A DNA stretch of 64,000 nt from Brucella grignonensis (GTDB taxonomy: Bacteria; Pseudomonadota; Alphaproteobacteria; Rhizobiales; Rhizobiaceae), in the NCBI RefSeq assembly GCF_002252505.1, contig NZ_NNRL01000158.1:124001-188000 (forward strand). Reading direction: 5' to 3'. The notes beneath the pieces were generated by a model. The model was given only the letters and a program-made list of their open reading frames with translations. It was not told where the DNA came from and did not search any database. Positions within the stretch are counted from its first letter, which is position 1; each line of letters begins with the position of its first letter. Shown piece by piece: positions 10,684 to 19,856 of this stretch. A program made the translations under genes and the position numbers.

Positions 10684-11028
10684 TTATTTTGCCTTCCAGC
10701 TGAGGGGCGAGGCTTTTTCATAAAGCCAGTTATACTGGCGCACCATTTGCTTGGTGCGGGTATAACGAAACCCAACTGTACCGATGATCATTAGCACAAT
10801 CACGTCAACCAGATAATAGTGCAGCGAAAGCAGCGTGCCTTCAAACAAAGCAAAGTGGATGAACCTGACGGCTACCCCCAACGGAATGAGATAGAGCAGC
10901 AGCTGTGGATAGGTTCGCCAGGTCTGCGCACAGGCGCGGCCAGTCATCCAGGCAGCCCAACCGCCCAAAAGGCAGGTGATGAGAAAAAACAACCAGAATG
11001 ACGGTTCTTCGTAGAGAATTCCCTGCAT
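10684..11028 (-). CDS. Small three-TM membrane protein in liv operon (DUF6867-like)
   Basis: This 114-residue protein has three hydrophobic segments, roughly 11-29, 42-62 and 70-88, and a basic, aromatic C-terminal tail (RYTRTKQMVRQYNWLYEKASPLSW). It is the last gene of the livHMGF transcript, 11 nt after livF, with a strong AAGGAG site. I recall an uncharacterised family (DUF6867) in the same position in rhizobial liv operons; that name is from memory. The conserved place suggests a partner of the ABC permease, but no function is shown by the sequence. Confidence 0.8.
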   Translation of the reverse strand: MQGILYEEPSFWLFFLITCLLGGWAAWMTGRACAQTWRTYPQLLLYLIPLGVAVRFIHFALFEGTLLSLHYYLVDVIVLMIIGTVGFRYTRTKQMVRQYNWLYEKASPLSWKAK

Positions 11029-11039
11029 GATTTTTCTCC

Positions 11040-11801
11040 TTAATGCCTTCCGCCTTCGAGATAGGCGGCACGCACTTCCGGGTCAGCCAGCAGTTCGCGG
11101 CCAGCGCCACTCATCGTGATTGATCCATTGACCATAACATAGCCGCGATCAGCGAGCTTCAACGCTCCAAAAGCGTTCTGCTCGACGAGGAACACAGTCA
11201 AGCCCTGCGTACGGTTCAATTCCTTGATCGCCTCAAAGATCTGCTTGACGATCAACGGTGCAAGACCAAGCGAAGGTTCATCAAGCAGCAGAAGCTTCGG
11301 ACGCGCCATCAGGGCACGCGCAATTGCCAGCATCTGCTGCTCGCCACCCGAAAGTGTACCGCCACGCTGTGTGATACGTTCCTTCAGACGTGGAAACAGA
11401 TCGAACATCAGCGCAACGTCTTCTTCGAAATATTGCTGATTATCGAGGCTGGCGCCCATCTGAAGATTTTCAAGAACCGTCATACGCGGGAAAATGCGAC
11501 GACCTTCGGGCGACTGCGCAATACGGAGCTTCGCGATCTCGTGTGGTGGCATAGATGTGATGTCCTTGCCTCCAAAGAGAATGCGACCGGTACGAGCGCG
11601 TGGCGAACCGAAAATGGTCATCATCAACGTGGACTTGCCAGCGCCGTTGGCGCCAATGAGCGCCACGATTTCACCTTCGTTGACCGTCAGGTCAATACCC
11701 TTCAGAGCACAGATATTGCCGTAGTAAGTCTCGACCTTTTCGACGGCCAGAAGCGGTTGTACGGATTGCTTGTTTTGAGCTTGCATAGTTTCAGCCGTCA
11801 T
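11040..11801 (-). CDS. livF: Branched-chain amino acid ABC transporter ATPase LivF
   Basis: This 253-residue ABC ATPase is one of the two nucleotide-binding subunits of the liv importer at the inner membrane face. Walker A (GANGAGKST) is at 50-58, the signature LSGGEQQ and the Walker B LLLLDEPSLGLAP follow, and the C-terminus is the short LivF type. Its start codon overlaps the livG stop by one base (TAATG), showing tight translational coupling in livHMGF. Confidence 0.95.
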   Translation of the reverse strand: MTAETMQAQNKQSVQPLLAVEKVETYYGNICALKGIDLTVNEGEIVALIGANGAGKSTLMMTIFGSPRARTGRILFGGKDITSMPPHEIAKLRIAQSPEGRRIFPRMTVLENLQMGASLDNQQYFEEDVALMFDLFPRLKERITQRGGTLSGGEQQMLAIARALMARPKLLLLDEPSLGLAPLIVKQIFEAIKELNRTQGLTVFLVEQNAFGALKLADRGYVMVNGSITMSGAGRELLADPEVRAAYLEGGRH

Positions 11802-13123
11802 TATTCGCCTCCCTTCTTGGGCTTTGCCGGAGCTTTGGTGCTCTTCGTGCCCTTTGGGGCTCTGGCGGCCTTCGCGGGAGCAGTCTTATGGCTTGAAGGA
11901 ACATCGCCAGCTTCAACACGCGATGAAAACGCGGTTGCCTGACCTGACGCAAGCTTGCTTGCTTGTCCCACCCAATCCTCACGAGCAATACGGCCGTCAA
12001 ATTCGAGATAGGTTTCGGCCTGAACGATGTCGGCTTCAACCCAGGCGGCAATCTGATCGAAATGGTAAATGCCGTGCTCGTTGAGCTTTTTCTCGTTGAT
12101 CGCACCAATGCCCTTGATGAGCGTCAGATTGTCAGGCTTTCCATCACGTGCCGCCGCAAGTCCGCCAGCAAAAAGTCGGGACTCCTCGACTTTTTCATCC
12201 TCGATTACCCCTCCCGAAAGCTGTACTGCGATAAAATCCGCCGGATCAGCAATGCCGGGCTTATCCGCTTCTTCAATCAGATCAGCAATCTCGTCATCAT
12301 CCACGCCGAGATAAGCGGCAATGACGCGCGGATCGTTCCTGACTTTCTCAGGCGAGCCGTCGGAAATCTTGGTGCCGTATTCGAGCACGATGACGTGGTC
12401 GGAGATCTCCATAACCACCGACATATCGTGTTCGATCAGCAGGATCGACGTGCCTGTTTCCTTGCGAATATCAAGCAGAAGCTTGTTGAGTTCTGCTGAT
12501 TCACGTGGATTAAGGCCTGCCGCAGGCTCATCAAGGCAGAGAATTTCAGGTCCGGTGCACATGGCACGAGCGATTTCCAGACGTCGTTGATCGCCGTAAG
12601 GCAGATCGCCAGCCGGATCATCGGCACGCTCGATAAGGTTGATCTTCTCAAGCCAGTATCGCGCCTTCTCAATCGCATCCTTTGCAGCCTTCCGGTAGGT
12701 TGGAAAGCCAAGAAGACCGAGGAATGTATATCCCGACGAGCGCATCAGCGTGTTGTGCTGCGCAACAAGCAGGTTTTCCAAAACGGTCAAACCTGAGAAC
12801 AGGCGAATATTCTGGAACGTACGCGCAACGCGCGCATCCTGCGTGATCTTGAAATCCGGCAGACGTTCCAGAAGGAATTTTTCGCCCGTGTTCCGGTGCA
12901 TCGTCAGCATACCGCCGGTCGGCTTGTAAAAGCCGGTGATGCAGTTGAAGACTGTCGTCTTGCCCGCACCGTTCGGACCGATGATCGCCGTGATGTCCCC
13001 GCGCTTCACATCGAAGCTCAGATCATTGATCGCGACGAGACCGCCAAAGCGCATCGACAGATGCTCAACTGTAAGAATGGTGTCTTTCGAACCATTGCCA
13101 GCCATAATTTTTGTCTCCGCCAT
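11801..13123 (-). CDS. livG: Branched-chain amino acid ABC transporter ATPase LivG with C-terminal helix-hairpin-helix extension
   Basis: This is the second ATPase subunit of the liv importer. Residues 1-275 are a normal LivG: Walker A GPNGAGKT (49-57), LPYGDQRRLEIARA signature, Walker B LCLDEPAAGLNP (195-205), and the LivG C-terminal RVIAAYLG. The protein then continues for about 165 extra residues, against a usual length near 255-290. The extension has an acidic linker, a helix-hairpin-helix-like segment (331-395, LTLIKGIGAINEKKLNEHGIYHFDQ...), and a Lys/Ala/Pro-rich tail (413-440). A similar module is, from memory, found at the C-terminus of NuoE in Rhizobiales. Start overlaps the livM stop (TGATG). 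Confidence 0.94.
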   Translation of the reverse strand: MAETKIMAGNGSKDTILTVEHLSMRFGGLVAINDLSFDVKRGDITAIIGPNGAGKTTVFNCITGFYKPTGGMLTMHRNTGEKFLLERLPDFKITQDARVARTFQNIRLFSGLTVLENLLVAQHNTLMRSSGYTFLGLLGFPTYRKAAKDAIEKARYWLEKINLIERADDPAGDLPYGDQRRLEIARAMCTGPEILCLDEPAAGLNPRESAELNKLLLDIRKETGTSILLIEHDMSVVMEISDHVIVLEYGTKISDGSPEKVRNDPRVIAAYLGVDDDEIADLIEEADKPGIADPADFIAVQLSGGVIEDEKVEESRLFAGGLAAARDGKPDNLTLIKGIGAINEKKLNEHGIYHFDQIAAWVEADIVQAETYLEFDGRIAREDWVGQASKLASGQATAFSSRVEAGDVPSSHKTAPAKAARAPKGTKSTKAPAKPKKGGE

Positions 13124-14502
13124 CAGCCGTGCCCTTCCTTGGTAAAGGCACCCGACACCATCTTCTTCTCATTGAGGAACGCGCTTGGTTCTCGGCTTCC
13201 GACAAAACCGCGTGGCTTCCAGACCATGACCACGACCATGGCCAGACCGAAGATCAGCATACGGTAGAGTTCAGGCGTGAAGTTTGGACCGAAGATAGCC
13301 TTCAGGAAGCCCATCTCGCGCAGGATTTCCGTGCCGCCGATCATTGCGATCGCAGCAATGGCAATCCCGACAAGCGATCCCATACCACCCAGAACGACGA
13401 TGGCGAGAATAACAGCGGATTCAAGGAAGACAAAGGATTCAGGACTTACGAAGCCCTGACGAGCCGCAAAAAAGGAACCGGCAAAACCACCGAACATAGC
13501 ACCCGTCGCAAAGGCAGTGAGCTTGGTCGTGGTGGTGTTGATACCGAGTGAACGGCAGGCGATTTCATCTTCACGCAGTGCTTCCCATGCACGACCGACG
13601 GGCATGCGGCGAAGACGGATCGTGACCAGAGCCGTGATCAGCGCAAGAATGAGGATCACGTAATAGAGGAAGAACTTGTAGTGAGCAGCAGAGAAGGCGA
13701 GACCGAAATAGGCGGCAAAGCCATCCTTGCTGGCATTGAACGGCAGACCGAAGAAAGTTGCCTTGGCAATGCCGGAAATCCCGAACGTTCCTTTGGTAAG
13801 GTCTGTCCAGTTTATCAGCACAAGTCGGATAATTTCACCGAATGCCAACGTCACGATGGCGAGATAATCTCCGCGCAGACGTAAGACGGGGAAACCGAGG
13901 ATCACGCCCCATGTTGCTGCCAGAATACCTGCAATCGGCAGCAGCATCCAGAAGGACAAGCCGAAATACGACGAAAGAAGCGCGTAGGAATAAGCACCCA
14001 CGGCATAGAAGGCGACATAGCCCAAATCGAGAAGGCCAGCGAGGCCAACCACGATATTGAGACCCCATGCGAGCATCACATAAATAAGGATCTGAACGCC
14101 GAAATTGTCGACCCATTTCAGCGAACCCTGCCAGCCAAGCATGCTGACGATCAGGATCGGATAGACGAAAAGAAAAACAACGCCTATTTGCGAAAAATGT
14201 TTGCGAAAGAAAGACGGGCTTTCGGCAGCGACGGCCGGGCGGCTTGCCTTCGCAAACTTGCGTGCTTCAAGCCAGGGCTGCAAGAAGGCGATAAAGCCAA
14301 AACGCCCGAAAGCGGCCATTGCGACGAGGATCGCAAGCGCTCCCCAGCGCTGTTGCAGCACCAGCTCATTGTTGATGTTCTGGTCGGTCTTGAAACCAAC
14401 GATCAGAATGAAAAGTCCCAATGCCAGAAGACCGGCAATGAACCCTTCACGAATGGCCCGGGCAAAAAGGGAATCCGGGCGTGAACCTGTTTGTACGGCC
14501 AT
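13123..14502 (-). CDS. livM: Branched-chain amino acid ABC transporter permease LivM
   Basis: This 459-residue inner-membrane permease subunit has many hydrophobic segments and the LivM signature [20 protein letters not shown] with the downstream helix [21 protein letters not shown]. The N-terminal 110 residues add membrane segments and a loop not found in the shortest LivM proteins (~320 residues); longer versions are common in alphaproteobacteria. It starts 2 nt after livH stops and overlaps livG by one base. Confidence 0.94.
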   Translation of the reverse strand: MAVQTGSRPDSLFARAIREGFIAGLLALGLFILIVGFKTDQNINNELVLQQRWGALAILVAMAAFGRFGFIAFLQPWLEARKFAKASRPAVAAESPSFFRKHFSQIGVVFLFVYPILIVSMLGWQGSLKWVDNFGVQILIYVMLAWGLNIVVGLAGLLDLGYVAFYAVGAYSYALLSSYFGLSFWMLLPIAGILAATWGVILGFPVLRLRGDYLAIVTLAFGEIIRLVLINWTDLTKGTFGISGIAKATFFGLPFNASKDGFAAYFGLAFSAAHYKFFLYYVILILALITALVTIRLRRMPVGRAWEALREDEIACRSLGINTTTTKLTAFATGAMFGGFAGSFFAARQGFVSPESFVFLESAVILAIVVLGGMGSLVGIAIAAIAMIGGTEILREMGFLKAIFGPNFTPELYRMLIFGLAMVVVMVWKPRGFVGSREPSAFLNEKKMVSGAFTKEGHG

Positions 14503-14504
14503 GA

Positions 14505-15413
14505 TTACACCTTTTCGACTTCAGGACGGCCAAGAATGCCGGACGGCATGAAGATGAGTACGATGGCAAGGATCGAGAACGCGGCAACATCCTTGTAATC
14601 GATCGAGAAATAAGCCGACCACAAAGCCTCGATGAGACCAATCAGCAAACCGCCAACAACAGCACCCGGTAGCGAGCCAATCCCACCCAGAACTGCCGCC
14701 GTAAACGCCTTGACGCCGGGGATGAACCCGTCAGCAAACGAAATCACGCCGTAGAAGGAGAGATAAAGTGTACCGGCAACAGCTGCGAGCATCGCACCCA
14801 TAACAAAAGTGAGCGAGATCACACGGTCGACATTGATACCGAGCAGTGACGCCATCTTACGATCCTGCTCGCAGGCACGCTGCGCACGACCAAGGGACGT
14901 ACGATTGACGATATACCAGAAAATCGTCAGCAGCACCGCCGTCACCACAATGACCACAATCTGCTTGAGCGAGATCGTCACTTCGGTTCCGAAGAGACTG
15001 TAAGAGCCATTAAGCAATTGTGGCACCGGCTTGTTGCGCGGCCCCTGCGTCACCTGCACGAAGTTGGACAATGCAATGGACATACCGATTGCTGTAATCA
15101 GTGGTGCCAAGCGAAACGATCCACGCAGAGGCCGGTAAGCCGCCCGTTCAATCGTCCAGCTCCAAAGCCCCGTCAGAAGCATTGCAACAACCATCATAAG
15201 GAGCAGCATGAGCGCGATTGGCAGCGCTCCTATGAATGTTGTGATGATTAGAAAAACAATCAGCGCCATAAAGGCGCCGAGCATAAAGACATCGCCATGC
15301 GCAAAGTTGATCATGCCGATAATGCCATAAACCATCGTATAGCCGATAGCGATCAGGCCATAAATCGATCCGAGCGCGAGCCCGTTGATCACCTGCTGGA
15401 AGAAATATTCCAT
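14505..15413 (-). CDS. livH: Branched-chain amino acid ABC transporter permease LivH
   Basis: This 302-residue permease is the first gene of the liv operon. The N-terminus [48 protein letters not shown] is the classical LivH pattern, and [25 protein letters not shown] is the cytoplasmic coupling loop that docks on the ATPases. It is followed at 2 nt by livM. The 290-bp gap upstream, up to the epimerase gene, must hold the operon promoter. Confidence 0.95.
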   Translation of the reverse strand: MEYFFQQVINGLALGSIYGLIAIGYTMVYGIIGMINFAHGDVFMLGAFMALIVFLIITTFIGALPIALMLLLMMVVAMLLTGLWSWTIERAAYRPLRGSFRLAPLITAIGMSIALSNFVQVTQGPRNKPVPQLLNGSYSLFGTEVTISLKQIVVIVVTAVLLTIFWYIVNRTSLGRAQRACEQDRKMASLLGINVDRVISLTFVMGAMLAAVAGTLYLSFYGVISFADGFIPGVKAFTAAVLGGIGSLPGAVVGGLLIGLIEALWSAYFSIDYKDVAAFSILAIVLIFMPSGILGRPEVEKV

Positions 15414-15659
15414 CTAGAAGCCACCCATTTTACTCTACCCGGTTTTATTGCCGCATCATTATTTCGTGCGACTTCATTTTTTCCCGGATAATTACACCTA
15501 ACGGCTGTATAAAGGAATGCAAGCCCCTTTTGTCTCAGACAAAAGACTAATGACTTCCCTCCTCCACAAACTAGTTATCTCCTCTAAAAAGCGCCCTGTA
15601 TATATTTTTTTCTCCTATCAAAGGCCGCTTATTCCACAATTTCCCCAACGCGTCACAAA

Positions 15660-15690
15660 CAAAAAATAGGGGGGCTTCCCCTATTTTTGC
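15660..15690 (-). terminator. Terminator of hydroxyproline epimerase operon
   Basis: An 11-bp perfect stem AAAAATAGGGG (15662-15672) / CCCCTATTTTT (15678-15688) with a 5-nt loop lies 16 nt after the epimerase stop codon and gives a T run on the minus strand. Confidence 0.85.
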
Positions 15691-15704
15691 CTACCGTACC
15701 GGTT

Positions 15705-16706
15705 TTACGCAACAGTAAATCCGTGCGCAAACGGATCGCGGTCATCAATGAAGATCGTATTATAGCCTGTCATGCGTGCCCAACCCGCAATGGAAGGGAT
15801 GATTCCCTTGCCTCCAGCGACCTCCACAGCACGTTCCACCCGACCGTGAAACAGCGATCCGATGATGGATTCATGCACGAAATCATCGCCTGGTTTTAGC
15901 TTACCTTTGGCCGCAAGCTGCGCCATTCGGGCCGAAGTACCTGTTCCACAAGGCGAACGGTCTATCGCTTTGTCGCCATAAAAAACCGCATTACGCGCAT
16001 GCGCTTCAGGATGCGTCGGCTTTCCAGTCCAGAGAATATGCGTCAGACGATTGATGTCCGGCAGATCAGGATGCTGGAAATTATATTTCTCGTTCAAACG
16101 CTCACGCAGCACCGGACTCCATGCAATGAGTTGCAGCGCGGAATAATCTTGCATGTCCTTGTAATTTTCTTGCGGTTCGACAATTGCATAGAAGTTTCCA
16201 CCATAGGCAACATCAACCCTGAGTGTGCCCAAATCGGGACATTCCACTTCCAATCCTTCCGCATAAAGGAAGGCGGGAACATTGGTGAGGCGCACGCGAT
16301 CCACATATTGGCCGTTCTGCTCGTATTCAATGGATACAAGACCCGCAGGTGTATCCAGATTGAGCTTTCCCGGCGTCTTGGGCGTTACAAGACCTTGTTC
16401 AATCGCCATGGTCACGGTGCCTATGGTCCCATGTCCACACATCGGCAAGCAGCCCGACGTTTCAATGAACAACACCGCCACATCGCAATCCGGGCGCGTC
16501 GGCGGGTAAAGGATGGAGCCCGACATCATGTCATGTCCGCGCGGCTCAAACATGAGACCGGTGCGGATCCAATCATAATCGCGCAAGAAATGTGCGCGCT
16601 TTTCCATCATGTTGGAACCGTCAAGGTTCGGCCCGCCGCCCGCCACCAGACGCACTGGGTTACCGCATGTATGTCCGTCGACGCAGAAGAAAGAATGTCT
16701 TGCCAT
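15705..16706 (-). CDS. prpA: 4-hydroxyproline 2-epimerase (proline racemase family, PrpA-like)
   Basis: This 333-residue cofactor-independent racemase/epimerase uses two catalytic cysteines, Cys90 in LPMCGHGTIG and Cys253 in SPCGTGTSARMA; both are present. It converts trans-4-hydroxy-L-proline to cis-4-hydroxy-D-proline. The sequence is very close to what I recall of Brucella PrpA, described as a B-cell mitogen and later assigned as a hydroxyproline epimerase. It lies 5 nt downstream of a D-amino acid dehydrogenase gene, which fits the next catabolic step and supports hydroxyproline over proline as substrate. Substrate class is inferred from context and memory. Confidence 0.92.
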   Translation of the reverse strand: MARHSFFCVDGHTCGNPVRLVAGGGPNLDGSNMMEKRAHFLRDYDWIRTGLMFEPRGHDMMSGSILYPPTRPDCDVAVLFIETSGCLPMCGHGTIGTVTMAIEQGLVTPKTPGKLNLDTPAGLVSIEYEQNGQYVDRVRLTNVPAFLYAEGLEVECPDLGTLRVDVAYGGNFYAIVEPQENYKDMQDYSALQLIAWSPVLRERLNEKYNFQHPDLPDINRLTHILWTGKPTHPEAHARNAVFYGDKAIDRSPCGTGTSARMAQLAAKGKLKPGDDFVHESIIGSLFHGRVERAVEVAGGKGIIPSIAGWARMTGYNTIFIDDRDPFAHGFTVA

Positions 16707-16711
16707 GATGG

Positions 16712-17974
16712 TCAGTTCCGAAAACGTTGTGGCTTGAAAGGTTCGATATCGACAGCCGGCGCAGAACCGGTGATGAGATCACAGATAATCCGCCCTGTCG
16801 CCGCTGATTGTGTGAGGCCAAGATGACCATGGCCGAAGCCATAGTAAATATTGCCACCTGAAGATGCACGACCGATAACTGGCATGGAATCGGGTAGCGA
16901 AGGACGATAACCCATCCATTGCCGCCCGCCCTCAGTCTTCAGTCCCGGCAAGAACATAGAGGCCTTTTTCAGCATCGCGCTTGAGCGCGCAAAATTTGGC
17001 GGCAATTGAAGGCCTCCAAATTCCACCGCTCCGCCCACGCGCAGACCTGTCGCCATCGGCGTGATGACAAAGCCATGTCCGGGGAAAGTCAGCTGACGCG
17101 TCACATCGAAACTGCCAACTGGAAGTGTCGTATTATAGCCACGCTCCGTATCAAGCGGAACGGCATCGCCAAATCCCTGGGCTAAATTCCGCGACCAGGC
17201 ACCCGTCATAACCACAAGATGCGAGGCGTTGATTTCCGTGTTATCGTCAAGTCGAACAACCGCACCGCCGCCAAGCTTTTCTGCACTTGCCACCGTCGCC
17301 TGCTGGAAACGCGCACCTTTACTTTCTGCATATGCCCATATCGCCTGACCGAACAATTTCGGATCGCTGACATTCTTCCAGCCGGGAACGAAGGTCCCGG
17401 CAACGAAACGTGGGCTCAGACCGGGCTGCAACTCGGCAAGCCGTTCGCCGCGCACATGTTCATAGGCAATGCCCGCCTTTTCGCGCGCATCCCAACCAGA
17501 TTGTGATGCGGCAAGTTCCGCTTCACTTTCATAAAGTTCAAGATTTCCATCTTCGCGAAGCCTGTCACGTAAACCCGCACGGTCAATCAGGCCCAGCATT
17601 TCACTCTCGGCAAGGCGCATCATATTGCCCTGAGCGACAGTCGTCTTTTCGAGCGCTTCCGAACTGCTTGCGCGCCAGAAGCGGTAAAGCCACGGGATCA
17701 TTTTCGGGAAGTAGGAAGGGCGGATTGTGAAAGGCCCGAGCGGGTCCATCAACCACCCCGGAACCTTGCGCATCACGCCCTTCGAAGCCATCGGCAGAAT
17801 ATCGGAAAATGCGAGAGCCGCAGCATTGCCGGAACTTGTTTCTTCGCAAATGCCGCTGCGGTCGATCACAAGAACCTCGCGACCTCGTTCGGCGAGCAAT
17901 GCGGCGGTGGCAACACCGACGATCCCACCACCAATGATGACGATGTCGTGCTGCCCCTTTGTATCAGAACTCAT
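16712..17974 (-). CDS. FAD-dependent D-amino acid (probably D-hydroxyproline) dehydrogenase
   Basis: This 420-residue DadA/DAO-type flavoprotein has an N-terminal FAD-binding motif VIIGGGIVGVATAALLAERG (about 12-31), the second motif GNAAALAFSD, and the DAO C-terminus MGYRPSLPDSMPVIGRASSGGNIYYGFGHGHLGLT. It would oxidise the D-imino acid made by the epimerase to a pyrroline carboxylate. It is the first gene of the two-gene unit and is divergent from a GntR-type regulator at 18230. Genes for later steps (deaminase, ketoglutarate semialdehyde dehydrogenase) are not in this window. Confidence 0.9.
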   Translation of the reverse strand: MSSDTKGQHDIVIIGGGIVGVATAALLAERGREVLVIDRSGICEETSSGNAAALAFSDILPMASKGVMRKVPGWLMDPLGPFTIRPSYFPKMIPWLYRFWRASSSEALEKTTVAQGNMMRLAESEMLGLIDRAGLRDRLREDGNLELYESEAELAASQSGWDAREKAGIAYEHVRGERLAELQPGLSPRFVAGTFVPGWKNVSDPKLFGQAIWAYAESKGARFQQATVASAEKLGGGAVVRLDDNTEINASHLVVMTGAWSRNLAQGFGDAVPLDTERGYNTTLPVGSFDVTRQLTFPGHGFVITPMATGLRVGGAVEFGGLQLPPNFARSSAMLKKASMFLPGLKTEGGRQWMGYRPSLPDSMPVIGRASSGGNIYYGFGHGHLGLTQSAATGRIICDLITGSAPAVDIEPFKPQRFRN

Positions 17975-18160
17975 GAATGCACGGCTCCCGACCAGTCTGC
18001 TAATATTCGTCCCAGTTTACAACTCTGATCTATTTTCATGTCAGTTGCACTGATTCTGTCCATCCATTTTTTGGAATGACACCATGCTAAAAGCTCGTTA
18101 TCGATGAGAATCGCTCAATACCGGTATTCTTGTTATTTTGCGCGGCGCAGCATCTTTCAT

Positions 18161-18183
18161 TGATATATCACAGATATATCTGT
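18161..18183. promoter_or_regulatory. Candidate GntR operator in the hydroxyproline divergent promoter
   Basis: ACAGATATATCTGT at 18170-18183 is a perfect 14-bp palindrome, immediately next to a second perfect palindrome TGATATATCA at 18161-18170. They sit 47-69 bp upstream of the GntR start and about 190 bp upstream of the dehydrogenase gene. A symmetric site this close to a GntR regulator gene is a good autoregulatory candidate; this is inference. Confidence 0.6.
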
Positions 18184-18229
18184 AAGGTTCGAACCTGTCA
18201 ATTGCTATCATTATAAGGCTTATATCTGC

Positions 18230-18913
18230 ATGGAACATGCGAGCGTCCGCGACAAGGCAGCAAAAAGCAGCGCAACTCTTATTGAGAGCTGGGGCAGCGA
18301 AAGCCTCGCTGAGCAAGCCTATCGCGTTCTGGAGCGCTCGATTGTGACGCTTGAACTGGAACCCGGTGCCGTCGTCAACGAACGTTCCCTGATCGAATTG
18401 ACTGGAATGGGCCGAACGCCCATACGCGAAGCAATCCAGCGCCTGGCCTGGGAAGGACTGGTAGAGGTTCGTCCGCGTTCTGGCATTGCAATCGCACAGA
18501 TTGATCCCGCAGATTTCACCAAAGTTCTGGATGCGCGCGAAGGTGTTGAGCGGGTGCTGGCGCGCGATGCCGCACGTTTTGGCAGCGCCCGCGATTACGA
18601 GCGACTGAAGGCTGCTGCAGACGCCATGCGTCAGGCCATACCGTCAGAAGATGTGTCCCTTTTTCTGGATGCGGATAAAGCATTCGATATCGTGCTTGGC
18701 ACAGCTGCCAGCAATCCTTACGCCGCGCGTCTTGCAGCTCCCCTGCAAACGCATAGCCGCAGATTCTGGTTCAGACTGCGACCATCAACCGGTATAACCG
18801 GCTCCGCCAATGCCCATGCGACATTGATAGAGGCTATCGTATCTCGTGAACCGGAGCGTGCCAGCGACACGGCCAGCGAATTGATGGCCTATCTTCGCAC
18901 GCTCGCACCTTGA
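18230..18913 (+). CDS. GntR-family (FCD) transcriptional regulator
   Basis: This 227-residue regulator has an N-terminal winged helix (about 20-90: ERSIVTLELEPGAVVNERSLIELTGMGRTPIREAIQRL) and an all-helical C-terminal FCD ligand-binding domain of the FadR type with the conserved Asp, Arg and His positions partly visible. It is divergent from the dehydrogenase-epimerase pair, so it probably controls hydroxyproline catabolism. A perfect palindrome in the shared intergenic region is a likely binding site. Confidence 0.88.
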   Translation: MEHASVRDKAAKSSATLIESWGSESLAEQAYRVLERSIVTLELEPGAVVNERSLIELTGMGRTPIREAIQRLAWEGLVEVRPRSGIAIAQIDPADFTKVLDAREGVERVLARDAARFGSARDYERLKAAADAMRQAIPSEDVSLFLDADKAFDIVLGTAASNPYAARLAAPLQTHSRRFWFRLRPSTGITGSANAHATLIEAIVSREPERASDTASELMAYLRTLAP

Positions 18914-18914
18914 A

Positions 18915-19130
18915 TCAGACCGCACTCAACGCACTACGCGCATGTGCCAAGGCCTTAACACCAGCCGCCGTCGTTGCTCTTGTATCGAAAATAAGACCAT
19001 CGTCTGTGTTTATGTCATTGATCGCATTTGCATATAAATGCCGGGTACCGTGTCCCATATCCATCGTCTGAACTGAGATGATTGAAAGTACGGCCAGAAG
19101 ACCCAATACAGCTTGCGACGTGTAACGCAT
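18915..19130 (-). CDS. Doubtful small exported protein
   Basis: A 71-residue frame begins MRYTSQAVLGLLAVLSIISVQT, which looks like a signal peptide or single membrane segment, followed by a polar, unrecognised region. The stop codon lies 2 bases after the GntR stop, tail to tail. The ribosome binding site is poor: GGAG touches the start codon. A longer start at 19163 would run into the repeat element. I do not recognise a family, so this may be chance. Confidence 0.3.
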   Translation of the reverse strand: MRYTSQAVLGLLAVLSIISVQTMDMGHGTRHLYANAINDINTDDGLIFDTRATTAAGVKALAHARSALSAV

Positions 19131-19151
19131 CTCCAACGCTCCGCCATGAAT

Positions 19152-19253
19152 TTTAGAGCGCATCCCGAAAAGTGTGAAACGGTTTTCGGGATGCGCGTTG
19201 AATCAAAGATTTAGAACGCCGATCTGATTCAATTGGATCGAAACACGTTCTAA
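19152..19253 (+). repeat. Composite REP-like repeat A+C, copy at 19 kb
   Basis: Family A part (19152-19197): GAGCGCATCCCGAAAAGTG, then TGAAACGGTTTTCGGGATGC, with perfectly pairing ends. About 15 nt later a decayed family C part reads AACGCCGATCTGATTCAATTGGATC (split here: AACGCCGATCTGATT then CAATTGGATC). The same A-then-C order with the same spacing occurs at 63144-63244. Confidence 0.8.
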
Positions 19254-19403
19254 TCGGGAAAATTAAGCGGTCTCTCATGTTCCAAAAATGGCAGAGGTCG
19301 ATCAAAGTCTGGGCGGCAATTCACGAAACCGCGATCCCTTCGGCCTGAAACAGCCAAGAATAGTTTGACTCCGAAAGCCGTTCCATACTTTTCAGAATAC
19401 GTT

Positions 19404-19841
19404 CTAAAGTGTCTTATTCATGGAGTCTGACATCTTGCGCATAACATTAAGCGCGATGCTCAGATCTTCGTCACTGATGCCTTCGAGCAAATCGGCACGC
19501 ACATCGCCAGCAAGCTTCACGACTTCCTCTGCAAGCCGCTTACCCTCATCGGTCATCATAATGCGCTTTGCGCGACGATCGCCCTCTACCGCTCGCCGCT
19601 CTACGAAAGCCTGACGCTCCAACCCATCGATCAAACGAACCATGGTGGCGTTTTCGATCTCAAGCACTTCTGCCAGCTCTTTCTGATAAAGGCCTTCCTG
19701 TTCGATCAGCGTCAGCAGAGTACGCGCACGCGCCAATGTAAGTCCCCGTTCCTTGACGCGGGCATCAAACAATGTGCGAAGCCTGCGATTGACCTTCGCC
19801 ATCGCGTCGATCATCTCTGCGCTCAGATCTGCCCTGCTCAT
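19404..19841 (-). CDS. MarR-family transcriptional regulator
   Basis: This 145-residue MarR-type winged-helix protein (LARARTLLTLIEQEGLYQKELAEVLEIENATMVRLIDGLERQAFVERRAVEGDRRAKRIMMTDEGKRLAEEV) has the standard recognition helix and the D-x-R wing. A TTAGG-AA-CCTAA inverted repeat lies 16-27 bp upstream of the start codon and suggests autorepression. No obvious target gene is adjacent: the next gene downstream on the same strand is the dehydrogenase of the hydroxyproline set, far away and separated by repeats. Confidence 0.88.
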   Translation of the reverse strand: MSRADLSAEMIDAMAKVNRRLRTLFDARVKERGLTLARARTLLTLIEQEGLYQKELAEVLEIENATMVRLIDGLERQAFVERRAVEGDRRAKRIMMTDEGKRLAEEVVKLAGDVRADLLEGISDEDLSIALNVMRKMSDSMNKTL

Positions 19842-19856
19842 TATGAAAGCCTTATA

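Larger units (their letters stand above)
18914..19403. other. 490-bp stretch without a confident gene
   Basis: Between the GntR gene and the MarR gene there is only one weak minus-strand open frame (18915-19130), a composite REP-like repeat (19152-19253) and about 150 bp of unassigned sequence. The last 150 bp do not show a gene, a terminator or an obvious regulatory motif. Confidence 0.6.
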
